Assembly: GCF_963676685.1 (NCBI RefSeq)
Contig: NC_092348.1
Location: forward strand, 24,651,386 to 24,715,385
Direction of reading: 5' to 3'
Origin: Mytilus edulis
Taxonomy: Eukaryota; Mollusca; Bivalvia; Mytilida; Mytilidae
Length of the DNA: 64,000 nt
Made by a program: the position numbers and the translations under genes
Notes under the pieces: model-generated
Database searches by the model: none
Told to the model about the DNA's origin: nothing
Seen by the model: the letters and a program-made list of their open reading frames with translations, nothing else
Part shown: piece after piece, positions 54,712 through 64,000 of the stretch
Numbering within the stretch: the stretch's first letter is position 1
How the letters are laid out: each line of letters opens with the position of its first letter

Positions 54712-55123
54712 TTAGGTACCATGATGACAGCCTCCTCAATGCGGATAGTATTGGTAATTTAATAAGTTTGTTAGGTACCATGATGACAGCCTCCTCAATG
54801 CGGATAGTATTGGTAATTTAATAAGTTTGTTAGGTACCATGATGCCAGCCTCCTCAATGCAGATAGTATTGGTAATTTAATAAGTTTGTTAGGTACCATG
54901 ATGTCAGCCTCCTCAATGCGGATAGTATTGGTAATTTAATAAGTTTGTTAGGTACCATGATGCCAGCCTCTTCAATGCGGATAGTATTGGTAATTTAATA
55001 AGTTTGTTAGATACCATGATGCCAGCCTCCTCAATGCGGATAGTATTGGTAATTTAATAAGTTTGTTAGGTACCATGAGGCAGCCTCCTCAATGCGGATA
55101 GTATTGGTAATTTAATAAGTTTG
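54712..55123. repeat. 59-bp tandem repeat, seven copies
   Basis: The unit TTAGGTACCATGATGACAGC CTCCTCAATGCGGATAGTAT TGGTAATTTAATAAGTTTG is repeated seven times with very few differences; the last copy is one base shorter. The seeming splice-like TTAG/G and TTG/GTAATT boundaries within each unit are noted under findings. Downstream 55150-55600 has nothing recognised. Confidence 0.9.
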
Positions 55124-55607
55124 TTAGGAACCACTGGTAAGACCAAAAGATTTAATATACAATTGTAGCATAACTGAAACATCTCATTTCCTAACAAGAT
55201 TAAGTCTTGTCTACCTGACTAACACACATGTGACAGTTGCGTTTCTTTTTCTAGATAAATAGATTAATCAGTATAGTTTAAAAAGTTTGTAATTATGTGA
55301 TTTCAGTGATATAGCCTTTGTACATCTCATTAATTTCATGAAGATTTTTCTGCCCACTTCTCTGCCATGGTTCATCGTCTTATTATAGTTTGTGTAGTAC
55401 ATTAAAAATATTGTAGTCATTTTGAAGTGAAGTCTTTCAATAACACTGGTCCGTATTATATTTAGAAGCTGTGTTAATCTATAATTGAATTAAACTACTT
55501 GATAAAAAACATCAGCAAAGATTGATCTTTTCTGAAGAGCCATTAATGATCAGCTACCAGCACTACAGACCACACATGCAGTTCTTATCAAACTAAAAGA
55601 TGCCAAA

Positions 55608-55770
55608 AAAGTAAAATCACAAAAATACTGTTGAAAACAAAAAGTCCCTAATCAAATGGTAAAATCAAATGATAAAACACATCAAACGAATGGACAACTG
55701 TCATATTCCTGACTTGGTACAGGCAATTTCAAATGTAAAAATGGTGGATTGAACCTGATTTTACAAAAAA
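55608..55770. repeat. Dispersed 'GTCCCTAATCAAATGG' family repeat
   Basis: Same family and order of words as 1410-1640 (AAATCACAAAAATACTG, AGTCCCTAATCAAATGG, CACATCAAACGAATGGACAA, GACTTGGTAC, GGTGGATTGAACCTGATTTT). Confidence 0.65.
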
Positions 55771-56019
55771 TATAACAAAGATCATACAAAAATCATACAA
55801 AATTATACAAAAATCAAAGAATGTATATCAACGAAACCAAAATATCAAAACTCCTGTCTGACATGCAGTGTTTGACTTGGATACCAGATATATCGGTGGG
55901 GTATTCATTTAAATGCGGTACGTAGTTAATGATTTTGAAGACATCAATAATCAGGTTAATTAGATCTTATAAATCGAGGTAATGCTACCGACATTGAGGG
56001 AATCATACAAACTACAAAT

Positions 56020-56140
56020 AATTATCAAAAGAACCAGGATTATAATTTAATACGCCAGACGCGAGTTTCTTCTACATAACACCCACCAGTGACGCTCAGA
56101 TCAAAAAAGTTTTAAAGCCAAACAAGTACAAATAAGACCA
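56020..56140 (-). repeat. Hammerhead-family repeat, degenerate core
   Basis: Minus strand: GAGCGTCA CTGGTGG … GAAACTCGCGTC TGGCGTA TTAAATTATAATCCTGGT. Stem I and GAAAC are kept but CUGANGA is CUGGUGG and stem II is broken, so it should be inactive. Confidence 0.6.
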
Positions 56141-56639
56141 ATTATTAGTTCATCATCAGGGTTAAAGTCTCTTGCAATGAATGCAACATCAACCATGTGA
56201 AATCACACTCACTTAAAATCACACAATTGGTAAAATTACAGATTAAGACAACTATTTCTATCTCAGGATCTAGGACTTCAAAACTGTGTAGCTAGTGAGT
56301 TGTGATATAACCTTTTTTGGACGAACAATTCGTGATGGCGACTCTCAATGGAAACCTTTACGAATTTTCTTCAGAACATCTTTAGACTGGGACAGTGGCA
56401 AATCATATGTAAGGGTCTGGATGGGTGTTTATAGAATTAAGTAAAATAGAGAGAAATAAATAATAAATAGAGAAAAAATAGATAGCTAAAATTAAAAGAA
56501 AAATCAGTAAATGTTGTCTGGTCATAAAAGATTGCATATTTTGGCGTTAATATTGATTCACTATATAAGAACTAAACGCATTTATTAAAAAAAAAAAAAA
56601 ACCAGTTGTTGGCATGACACGGGTTATGTTCTTCTCATA

Positions 56640-57240
56640 TATCATGTATATGTTATGATGGTATGATACTTAACCCCAAACGGGAAGGATTGTGCCTGAT
56701 ATTCATATGATGATGACATAATCTTTCAATCAGTTAAATTGAAGTCTGGAGCTGGCATGTCAGTTAACTGCTAGTAGTCTGTTGTTATTTACGTATTATG
56801 GTCATTTTGTTTATTTTCTTTGGTTACATCTTCTGAGATCAAAATCGGATTTCTCTTGAACTTAATTTTAATGTGCGTATTGTTATGCGTTTACTTTTCT
56901 ACATTGGCTAGATGTATAGGGGGAGGGTTGAGATCTCATAAACATGTTTGACCCCGCCGCATTTTTGCGCCGGTCCCAAGTCAGGAGCCTCTGGACTTTG
57001 TTAGTCTTGTTTTTTATTTAATTTTAGTTTCTTGTGTACATTTTGGAGTTTAGTATGGCGTTCATTATCACTGAACTAGTATATATATTTGTTTAGGGGG
57101 CCAGCTGAAGGATGCCTCTGGGTGCGGGAATTTCTCTCTGCATTGAAGACCTGTTGGTGACCTTCTGCTGCTGTTTGTTCTATGGTCGGGTTGTTGTCTC
57201 TTTGACACATTCCCCATTTTCATTTTTAATTTTATTTAAC
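56640..57240 (+). repeat. 3' region of a long retroelement sharing its tail with the SINE
   Basis: AACATGTTTGACCCCGCCGC, GTCCCAAGTCAGGAGCCTCT GG, TTTGGAGTTTAGTATGGCGT TCATTATCACTGAACTAG lead without break into GGCCAGCTGAAGGATGCCTC TGGGTGCGGGAATTTC and GTCGGGTTGTTGTCTCTTTG ACACATTCCCC. The last 170 bp are the same as the SINE tail at 58150-58300. The upstream part is not in the SINE. No coding frame is left in this copy. Confidence 0.65.
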
Positions 57241-58053
57241 GAATAAAGAAAAGAGAACATGACCTAAAACACGAAGAATTCAGCTTGATTAAGAAATGAA
57301 GGATCCCCAATCACGACATCTTACAAATGGTCGAAGGATTCCATGTGGTGCTGACCTGACTTATTAACTTATTGCTTTATGCGTTCATTTACATCAAAAT
57401 TATAATAATTCTGAAACATAAAGCACTGGCGGAAGGTAACAATCGCAATTAATTGTTGTCGAACTTGTCAAAACACCTGATTTTGACCAGTGGACAGAAA
57501 TTGGAGTAGTGTTTTTGCTGATACACATTTTTGCTTAACACGTTTAGGTTGCAGTATGTTCCTGCCAGACTACATACATTAGAGTTCAGGAAAAATGAAA
57601 AAGAAGCTAACATACCCTCTAGCTTTGCTATGTAGGTTATGGTAGCTCGCCTACATTTTATTTCATACTTTATCAACGCATCCATCTACTTGAATTTGAA
57701 ATAAATGATACTCAGATACAGTCAAGTCACCATTGAACCTTGACTTACATCAATAAATTATTCCTCTAATCCAATCTCTGAAAAAGCTTCATCATCGAAA
57801 TTGTGCTAAACAGGACCAACATTAGGGGTGTCATTTTTTAGCAGGATCTGCTTACCCTTCAGGAGAACCCAATATTTGGTAGGTTTCGTGTTGCTCTTTC
57901 TTTTGTTTTCCGTGTATTGTTTTGTGACTTGTTTGTTTTTTCGGTGTTTTTCGTCTTTAGATATTTTTGTTGTCCTCTTGGGGTTTCCTGCCACTTTTCT
58001 TATTATTTTTTTCCATGATCACGTGTATTCGTATTATTTTTTTGTCAATTTCA

Positions 58054-58300
58054 GGCTTCGGTGGCGGAGTGGTCTAAGGAATTCATGTACTTTATCATTG
58101 ATCTTTCCACATCGAGGTTGTAAGTTTGAACCTATTACGTGACAAGAGCTTTCCATTCTTAGGGGCCAGCTGAAGGACGCCTCTGGGTGCGGGAATTTCT
58201 CGCTACATTGAAGACCTGTTGGTGACCTTCTGCTGTTGTTTTTTTCAATGGTCGGGTTGTTGTCTCTTTGGCACATTCCCCATTTCCATTCTCAATTTTA
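58054..58300 (+). mobile_element. tRNA-derived SINE, full length
   Basis: The head resembles a tRNA with a long variable arm (Ser/Leu type): GTGGCGGAGTGGTCTAAGG fits an A box and AGTTTGAACC a B box, the two internal RNA polymerase III promoter elements. The body and tail (GGGGCCAGCTGAAGGACGCC, CATTGAAGACCTGTTGGTGA CC, GGTCGGGTTGTTGTCTCTTT GGCACATTCC) recur at 37215, 41938, 48141, 57075 and 61359, mostly without the head. It is not a functional tRNA: the acceptor stem does not pair. Tail conservation suggests one of the ancient conserved SINE domains or LINE-derived tails. Confidence 0.75.
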
Positions 58301-58309
58301 ATCTTAATT

Positions 58310-60090
58310 GATTAGGAGTGCAAGTTTTTCTGCCGAAGTTCGGTGGTTCCCTCAGGATTCTGCGGCTTGCTCCACCAATTAACACTGGCATTCACGATAT
58401 ATCCAAAATTGCCGACATTCACATTTAAACCAGCAATTATCAATCAACTAATCAATACTTTAGATGATAAGGAAAGTCACTACTCTATCAATATAATCGT
58501 ACCGCATAACTAGTAAGTCGAATTTGAAATGAAAATGTTGATCTGAACCAGTTGTTTTCATTTACTAGAACAGATGTGATACTACTGCTGGTTGACTGTT
58601 AGTACCCCGAGGTATCACTAGCTCAGTAGTCAGTGCCTCGGTATTACCATGATTTATAACATATTTTCTTATCAAACATGTTTAATTTGAACATATCGAA
58701 CACCTTTATTTAAAGGTATATAATAAATAAATCTTATCTATAAATGTTCCAATAAGAACGTTTATAGTGTAACTATGATCATGACCGGAGTGTTTGTCTG
58801 TAAGTAATGCATGTGCCCTTATTCCTGTAATTCATGGTGTCGGTTTTTGAATTCTGTAAAACGTTAATGTCACCTGTATTCTAATCTTCAGGTAGTCTTA
58901 GTTAATTATATGAAGCAAATTCAAAAACATGAAATATACTTAATTGGAATCATTGAAAAGTAAATCGCATTTATCAATATCATAATATTTAAAGTTGATA
59001 CAGTTATGACTAGATCAGTTCACATTTGTACGGGCGGTTAATCACAAACAATGCGCTAAATCATTTGACAATGGCATGCATATGAGATTCAAAACTTCTT
59101 TCACAGATCCACTTTTCAATGTAAAAGAAAATGTGAGAGTTGTATTGCAAAATGATAGAGTTCTTTGACTAAAAAATCTTCCTTTTGTCAGGAATTATAA
59201 GAATGCAGCGAAATCATCTTGAATAGCCTTTGTTTGTCCTGTATTTTTTTCTTTCAAATTTTGATTCATCATTTTATGGGTAAAAAAATTCCGAATTTTC
59301 ATTACAGCTTTGCTAAATTTTTTATCTTTATTGGTAAATGCAGTTGTGAGTGTTTAATGAAAGTTTGCGGGATTTATACTTCGCAAAATCAATAATAAAC
59401 TCGATTAAGATATATTTAGATTTTTGCGCTATTTATGTGCGTACTGTTTCAGAGTAACATATTTCACATGACTTTTCTTATTTTATGATTCCCTTTCTAT
59501 CGGCAAAAGAAATTATTTTTAGAAAGTTGATAATTACTCTAATGAAAAATCACAGCTTATTTTTTTATTCTATATTACATGAAGTGCATGTTTATCAAGT
59601 TACCGCTACTAAATCAACAAGAATCCTTACAAAATTTAACCCAGCACGTTTCTTGCATAACAGTGTAAAGAAAAGAAAACTCAAGACATTAACTGACAAA
59701 AATATCTGGGTACTCTTTTGTCATGTCTATGCTGTTACCAACATATTTAGAAATTACACCAATACTATACTTGTGAAAAGTGCAATTACGTGTTCGAAAC
59801 CAAATCACAACATTATCATCAAAGTGAGAAGTTATTTCACAACAGCATTCATAGATGAAGAAAATTGTCTATCCTGATACTTTGGTTATAATGTTCACAG
59901 TTATAAAAAGACACTATTCTACAGAAACATCTTATTAAGCTTCAACTTTCAGCATATATATCCAATACTGTCATTGTTAACAGGATAGCAGTTAATATTG
60001 TGATATATCGTAACCGTATGTTCCTGTTACAAAAAAGACCAATACCAAAGTAAAACAACATGGCTTTTGCGTGGGAATTACTTTATGTTG
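58310..60090. other. Intergenic, nothing recognised
   Basis: AT-rich DNA. A 130-codon open frame at 59485-59877 has no domain, signal peptide or splice context, and I do not call it a gene. Confidence 0.4.
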
Positions 60091-60099
60091 GTAGTTATC

Positions 60100-60185
60100 A
60101 AAGGTACCAGGATTATAATTTATTACGCCAGACGCACGTTTCGTCTACACAAGATTCATCAGTAACGCTCGCATTGTAAGAAAGC
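60100..60185 (-). ncRNA. Hammerhead ribozyme-like motif, reverse strand
   Basis: On the minus strand (60169 down to 60124): GAGCGUUA, CUGAUGA (60162-60156), AUC-UUGUGUA-GAC, GAAA, CGUGCGUC, UGGCG. All invariant core bases are kept. Stem I has five pairs with two G-U wobbles, stem II is short (UC/GA plus an A·C mismatch) and stem III is the minimal ACG/CGU. It could be weakly active. The flank ATTATAATCCTGGTACCTTT GATAAC is as in the copies at 63 kb. Confidence 0.55.
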
Positions 60186-60627
60186 GAAAACAAATGCTCA
60201 ACATATATATCTAATACTTGCGTTGCTGGTTGTTATTTTTATAAACTTTAAAAACCAATTTTTAGAGGTATTATTCAGTACAACATGGACGACTGACAAT
60301 TAATCTATTATTACAATGAATGAAATATAAGTTTTTACTCTTGAAATCCATCATTTAAGTTATTGGCTTTGAAATACTTTAATAATTTGATACCTTTTCT
60401 AAGTAACCCAAAATTTCTTTTCAACATGGAACATGAGAGACCGCACCACCCGTCAACACATGTCTCAATATATTCTTGTTTGACTTTAAATTTATCAAGA
60501 TTGTATCTTTTTATATGTTGTCCCATAAATACTGTTTGTTTTGATTTTACTATGAAACAAATTATTTGCATTAGTAACTCTTACTCTACTTTGCAATTTC
60601 AAAATTTGAAATATCTTTTCAAATGAT

Positions 60628-61292
60628 CCTTAAGGTTTATGTACCCTTCTGTAGCCATTTTTGTACGAACTTTTCAAACTTCAATTGTATCAAAACTACA
60701 GATATTATGAATAATAGAGATAGGCCATTTTGTACATATTCCAAGGGGAAACTTGATGCAAATCATTATTTTGTACTGTTCCATTGCATTTAATAGAAAA
60801 AGAGGACTTTGTGACAAATAAATCAAGATTTGTATAGAAAATCCAAAGCCTTTATCCTTGTACTCTCATATTTGGCAATTTGATGACTGATAGATATAGG
60901 ATTATTACATGCAGTGCTAGCATTGATTTCCTTAAAACAAGTTTATAAATGTAGTTATTGGTTAAGACAAGTATAAATATGGCCAAAATGTAAAAAATAA
61001 ACACGAGCACATTATAGACAATCAAGTGAGTAATTTATGTTTCAAATTTTATAACAAAAATCTCTGTATTAAAGGCTGTGGATTTTCTATAAAAATCTTG
61101 ATTTATTTGCCACAAAGTCCTCTTTTTCTATCAAATGCAATGAAATAGTAAAACATAATGCTTTGCATCAAGTTTCCCCTTGGAACATGTACTAAATGGC
61201 CTATCTCTATTATTTATTATATCTTTAGTTTTGATACATTTGAGGTTTGAAAAATTCGTACAAAAATGGCTACAGAAGGGTACATAAACCTT
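60628..61292. mobile_element. 665-bp inverted-repeat element with 225-bp arms
   Basis: The left arm (60628-60850) starts CCTTAAGGTTTATGTACCCT TCTGTAGCC. The right arm (61068-61292) ends GGCTACAGAAGGGTACATAA ACCTT. They match with scattered differences. AAATGAT lies on each side (60621-60627 and 61293-61299), a likely target duplication. The central 217 bp are unrelated to the arms. Non-coding. Confidence 0.75.
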
Positions 61293-61358
61293 AAATGATT
61301 TGGAGTTTAGATTGACGTGTGAGATCCATTTTTTATGAACTTGTAAACATTTATGTTT

Positions 61359-61500
61359 AGGGGCCAGCTAAAGTCCAACCCCGGGCGTGGGATTTTCACG
61401 CACTGTTGAAGACACGTTGGTGGCCTTGAGCTGTTTTCTGCTCTTTGGTCGAGTTGTTGTCTCTTTGACAAATTCCCTGTTTCTATTATCAATTTTATTA
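61359..61500 (+). repeat. SINE tail fragment
   Basis: AGGGGCCAGCTAAAGTCC, GTTGAAGACACGTTGGTGGC C, CTGCTCTTTGGTCGAGTTGT TGTCTCTTTGACA. Head absent. From 61500 to 62450 nothing further is recognised. Confidence 0.7.
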
Positions 61501-62451
61501 TGTTCTTCATTTTATAATAAGTTCAAAAGCGCTCATTTCAAAGTTATAAATAATAAAAAAGAATCAAGAACATTTCTTCCGTTTTGTTTCGGTAAAAGAT
61601 TGACACAACTCGACAATACAATTTATGAAAATGTATATTGAATATTTCAGATTTGTTCTCCTTGTTGATATTGCAGTTATTTGGCCAGACAACAGGTTTG
61701 TTAATGCGATTTCTTGGAAAGGTCCACTCACAATTTAAGGCCTGTTATGATGGAAGTGATATACTAGTATTCATGTATGCCATTTTCATAACTGGGGAAT
61801 AGATACTTCTCGTGATATTTAATTTTCCAGGCTCAAACGAACATCTTCGTTTGACAAGAAATATTCAACGACGGATACAAAAGATTTCTACTTATCTATA
61901 CACTCAAACCTCTCAAATGTTTGATCATTCTTAATGAATGTATATCCCGAAAATTGATTCGGACGCACTTAGTTAATGAAGAGTTTTATTATTTTTATAA
62001 ACTCTACTATATGTAAATGAAAGGGATAGCTGCAAATTTAAAGCGAAAAGGAACCTCAGTTACAGAACTCAAGCTTTGTTGCATCAACGACAAGATGTTT
62101 TACGCTGTGTCTCGTACTTTTTCTTTTGAAAATTTTCTTAAACGTAAAATATGCAACAACACCGTTCGTTGCTTTTGTTTGTGGGATAAAGCCTATTCTC
62201 GTTGTTACATTCTATGTAAACCACTGTACATGGTGTGTATTGGCGTAGAGGCGGTGTTTGTATAGGTTCATTTTAATTCAATATATCATAAAAGATGAAA
62301 ATATTATAGTTACCTATTTATATATAAATCACATTGCTTGTCTTATCAAACCGAGATCCCGTCAGTGAATGGGGATAGACAATAAATGCAATGTAATTAA
62401 AAAATTACCCTAAGGATTTTCTTTTCCCGGAACAGATAAAGGCAACAGTAG

Positions 62452-62900
62452 TATACCACTGTTCGAAACTCATAAATCGATAGAGAAAAAAAAAACCTCC
62501 GGGTTACAAACTAAAACTGAGGGAAACGCATTAAATATAAGAGGAGAACAACGACACAACAGAAACACAACATAAAAATGTAACACACACAGAAACGAAC
62601 TAAGCATTAGACGAATTCCGATGAGAATAACAAATATAACATCGAAACTAAATACATGAATTTGGGACAGAAAAGTACCGTGACACGTCTTATAGCAATG
62701 TGAATTCACCCTCAATTATAAGAGGAAGCAAACGACACAACAGAAACACACTATTAAAATGTAACACACACAGAAACGAACTATAATATAACAATGGCCA
62801 TTTTTCAGACTTGGTAAAGGACATTTTTTAGAGAAAAAAAAGGGTGGGTTGCACCTGGTTTTGTGGCATGCCAAACCTCCTGCTTTAATGGCAATGTTAA
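62452..62900. repeat. Dispersed repeat with an inner duplication
   Basis: ATAAGAGGAGAACAACGACA CAACAGAAACACAACATAAA AATGTAACACACACAGAAAC GAACTA (62538-62600) recurs as ATAAGAGGAAGCAAACGACA CAACAGAAACACACTATTAA … at 62717-62784. The 62800-62880 part (CAGACTTGGTAAAGGACATT, GGTGGGTTGCACCTGGTTTT GTGG) is a relative of the 1410 and 55608 repeats. Confidence 0.6.
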
Positions 62901-63049
62901 ATATAACATTAAAATGGCAACATAACATTGCAGGACTACAATACAAATAAATAGGTGAACATATAGCACAGAGAAACACAAGAATAATAGCTATTACCTT
63001 ATAGATTACCTTAGCCGTATTTGGCACCAATTTTTGGAATTTTAGGTCC

Positions 63050-63173
63050 TCAATGCTCTTCACCTTTGTACTTGTATGGCTTTACAACTATTTTGATCTG
63101 AGCGTAACGGATGAGTCTTATGTAGACGAAACGCGCGTCTGGCGTACTAAATTATAATCCTGGTACCTTTGAT
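63050..63173 (+). repeat. Hammerhead-bearing direct repeat, copy 1 (core mutated)
   Basis: Same sequence as 63388-63512 from CAATGCTCTTCACCTTTGTA to AATCCTGGTACCTTTGAT. The ribozyme core reads CGGAUGA (63108-63114) instead of CUGAUGA, changing invariant U4, so self-cleavage is not expected. Stems I, II and III are kept. Confidence 0.7.
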
Positions 63174-63387
63174 GACTTTTTATTAACTAAAAAAGAGGTT
63201 ATGATTAGTTATTCAATGTTTTCTCTGCTTCTAAAATATTTTTAAAATTTATTTTCATAATATACTGACACTGCAAATGAATACTCGGGTTTGATTATTC
63301 TAAATGGATGATTTTTTTCTTATGTCTTCGTATTGTATGACAACACAAATTTTTTTTTTTTTTAATTTAAAAAAAAATGAATTGATT

Positions 63388-63512
63388 CAATGCTCTTCAA
63401 CTTTGTACTTGTTCGGCTTTATAAATATTTTAACATGAGCGTCACTGATGAGTCTTATGTAGACGAAACGCGCGTCTGGCGTACTAAATTATAATCCTGG
63501 TACCTTTGATAA
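63388..63512 (+). ncRNA. Type I hammerhead self-cleaving ribozyme, direct repeat copy 2 (intact core)
   Basis: The motif spans 63439-63482. Stem I 3' strand GCGUCA, core CUGAUGA (63445-63451), stem II GUC-UUAUGUA-GAC (63452-63464), GAAA (63465-63468), minimal stem III A-CG-CG-CG-U, cleavage site after C63476, stem I 5' strand UGGCGU. Stem I pairs are U-A, G-C, G-U, C-G, G-C and a terminal U-G. All invariant core nucleotides are present. A very short stem III is known for animal hammerheads of retrozymes and Penelope-like elements, which often work as dimers. Copies with varied decay are at 63050, 60100, 56020, 51368 and 47478. Confidence 0.75.
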
Positions 63513-63725
63513 CTAATTCTACCACGTCTTATTTTCAGTTTTAATTGCTATAACGTTCACCTTGCTGATAGATGAATACATTTCTATGCAAATATTTATG
63601 CATTAAAAAAGGCTTTTTTTGTTATTCAGATGTTGTTTTGCAATTGTTATAGCTATGTCTTTTCAATTTAAAAAAAGTCTTTTTCATTATTCGAAGGGGT
63701 TTCCGGTTCACCCATTTGTTTACAG

Positions 63726-63785
63726 TGCAGCGGAGTACCGAATCCAACATTTTGCACCAAGGTCGTACAATGTGGTAGAAATGAG
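63726..63785 (+). CDS. Possible 60-bp exon of an unknown cysteine-rich protein (partial)
   Basis: A pyrimidine-rich acceptor (CCATTTGTTTACAG, AG at 63724-63725) and a donor (GAG|GTAAAT at 63786) bound a 20-codon open segment reading CSGVPNPTFCTKVVQCGRNE. Three cysteines and in-phase boundaries at both ends suggest a cysteine-rich extracellular domain exon. No other exon is visible before the window ends. It could also be chance. Confidence 0.3.
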
Positions 63786-64000
63786 GTAAATAATTAAATA
63801 CAGCAGACTCTTATTTCTACATGGATGATGAATACATTTTTATTAAAATATAAATATAACAGTAACCAGAAAAGACATAACAACATAAAAGGCTATCAAT
63901 TTTGTGATATATTTAATTGATGAATTATAGACCATTTCACAAATTCTGGAAAATCACTTGGCAATACTTTATCGTACGAATTTATTACATGTGTTTTTCC

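Noticed and set aside
54712-55123. CRISPR-like array of seven repeats
   Set aside because: Units are contiguous and near-identical along their whole 59 bp, so there are no spacers. It is a minisatellite.
58054-58150. A functional tRNA gene (Ser/Leu-like)
   Set aside because: A and B boxes are present, but the acceptor stem does not pair, the T-arm is altered, and a SINE body follows directly.
59485-59877. 130-codon open frame as a gene
   Set aside because: No domain, no signal peptide, no nearby exon or polyadenylation signal that fits, and codon use looks like random AT-rich sequence.
62716-63063. 115-codon hydrophobic Cys-rich open frame
   Set aside because: It overlaps the dispersed repeat of 62452-62900 and the hammerhead repeat, and its cysteines come from repeat-derived sequence.

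Overview
The window looks like nuclear DNA of a marine bivalve, most likely a mussel close to Mytilus. It is AT-rich, has intron-rich genes with standard GT/AG splice sites, and is packed with dispersed repeat families that I recognise from mussel genomes: the 'CCCCTCTACTATCGTAGG' family, the 'TAGAGGCTCT...GGTGAGCTAA' family, the 'GCCAATGAGACAACTCTCC' family and the 'GTTGTTGTCTCTTTGACACA' SINE tail. The species is inferred from these repeats, not proven.

Protein-coding content is small but clear. (1) The last exon of a seven-transmembrane receptor of the adhesion/Methuselah-like type lies at 12-983 (+). (2) A C2H2 zinc-finger protein with 13 fingers lies at 20300-22063 (+), in one large exon behind a splice acceptor. 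(3) A complete nine-exon DHRS4-like short-chain dehydrogenase runs on the minus strand from 42526 down to 27200 (271 aa, ends in the peroxisomal signal SRL). (4) A complete nine-exon mitochondrial thymidine kinase 2-like deoxynucleoside kinase runs on the plus strand from 42743 to 51881 (266 aa). Both multi-exon models were assembled by hand; every exon phase matches and both end in a stop. Genes 3 and 4 are head to head with only 216 bp between their start codons, which suggests a shared bidirectional promoter. A possible 60-bp exon of an unknown gene lies at 63726-63785.

The rest is mobile-element debris. 1-20 kb: LINE remnants, hAT-, Tc1/mariner- and Harbinger-type MITEs, fold-back elements, and an assembly gap at 11063-11162 flanked by the same 0.53-kb sequence on both sides. 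17-20 kb is a three-level nested insertion (hAT-like element inside a 2.9-kb composite repeat inside a dispersed repeat). 22.5-27 kb: tandem composite repeats. 27-42 kb: DHRS4 introns carrying a 1.8-kb composite repeat, several MITEs and a cluster of related fold-back elements. A 2.4-kb element with inverted subterminal 16-bp arrays (40032-42408) has landed 11 bases inside the first DHRS4 intron. 52-64 kb: dispersed repeats, a 59-bp tandem array, a tRNA-headed SINE sharing its tail with a longer retroelement, a 665-bp inverted-repeat element, and copies of a repeat that folds as a hammerhead self-cleaving ribozyme. Two of these copies form direct repeats 337 bp apart at 63.1-63.5 kb, the layout expected of a retrozyme.

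The main surprises are the hammerhead/retrozyme-like locus, the compact TK2-DHRS4 divergent pair with a transposon at the edge of its first exon, and several insertions whose target-site duplications can be read directly by comparison with uninterrupted copies in the same window.
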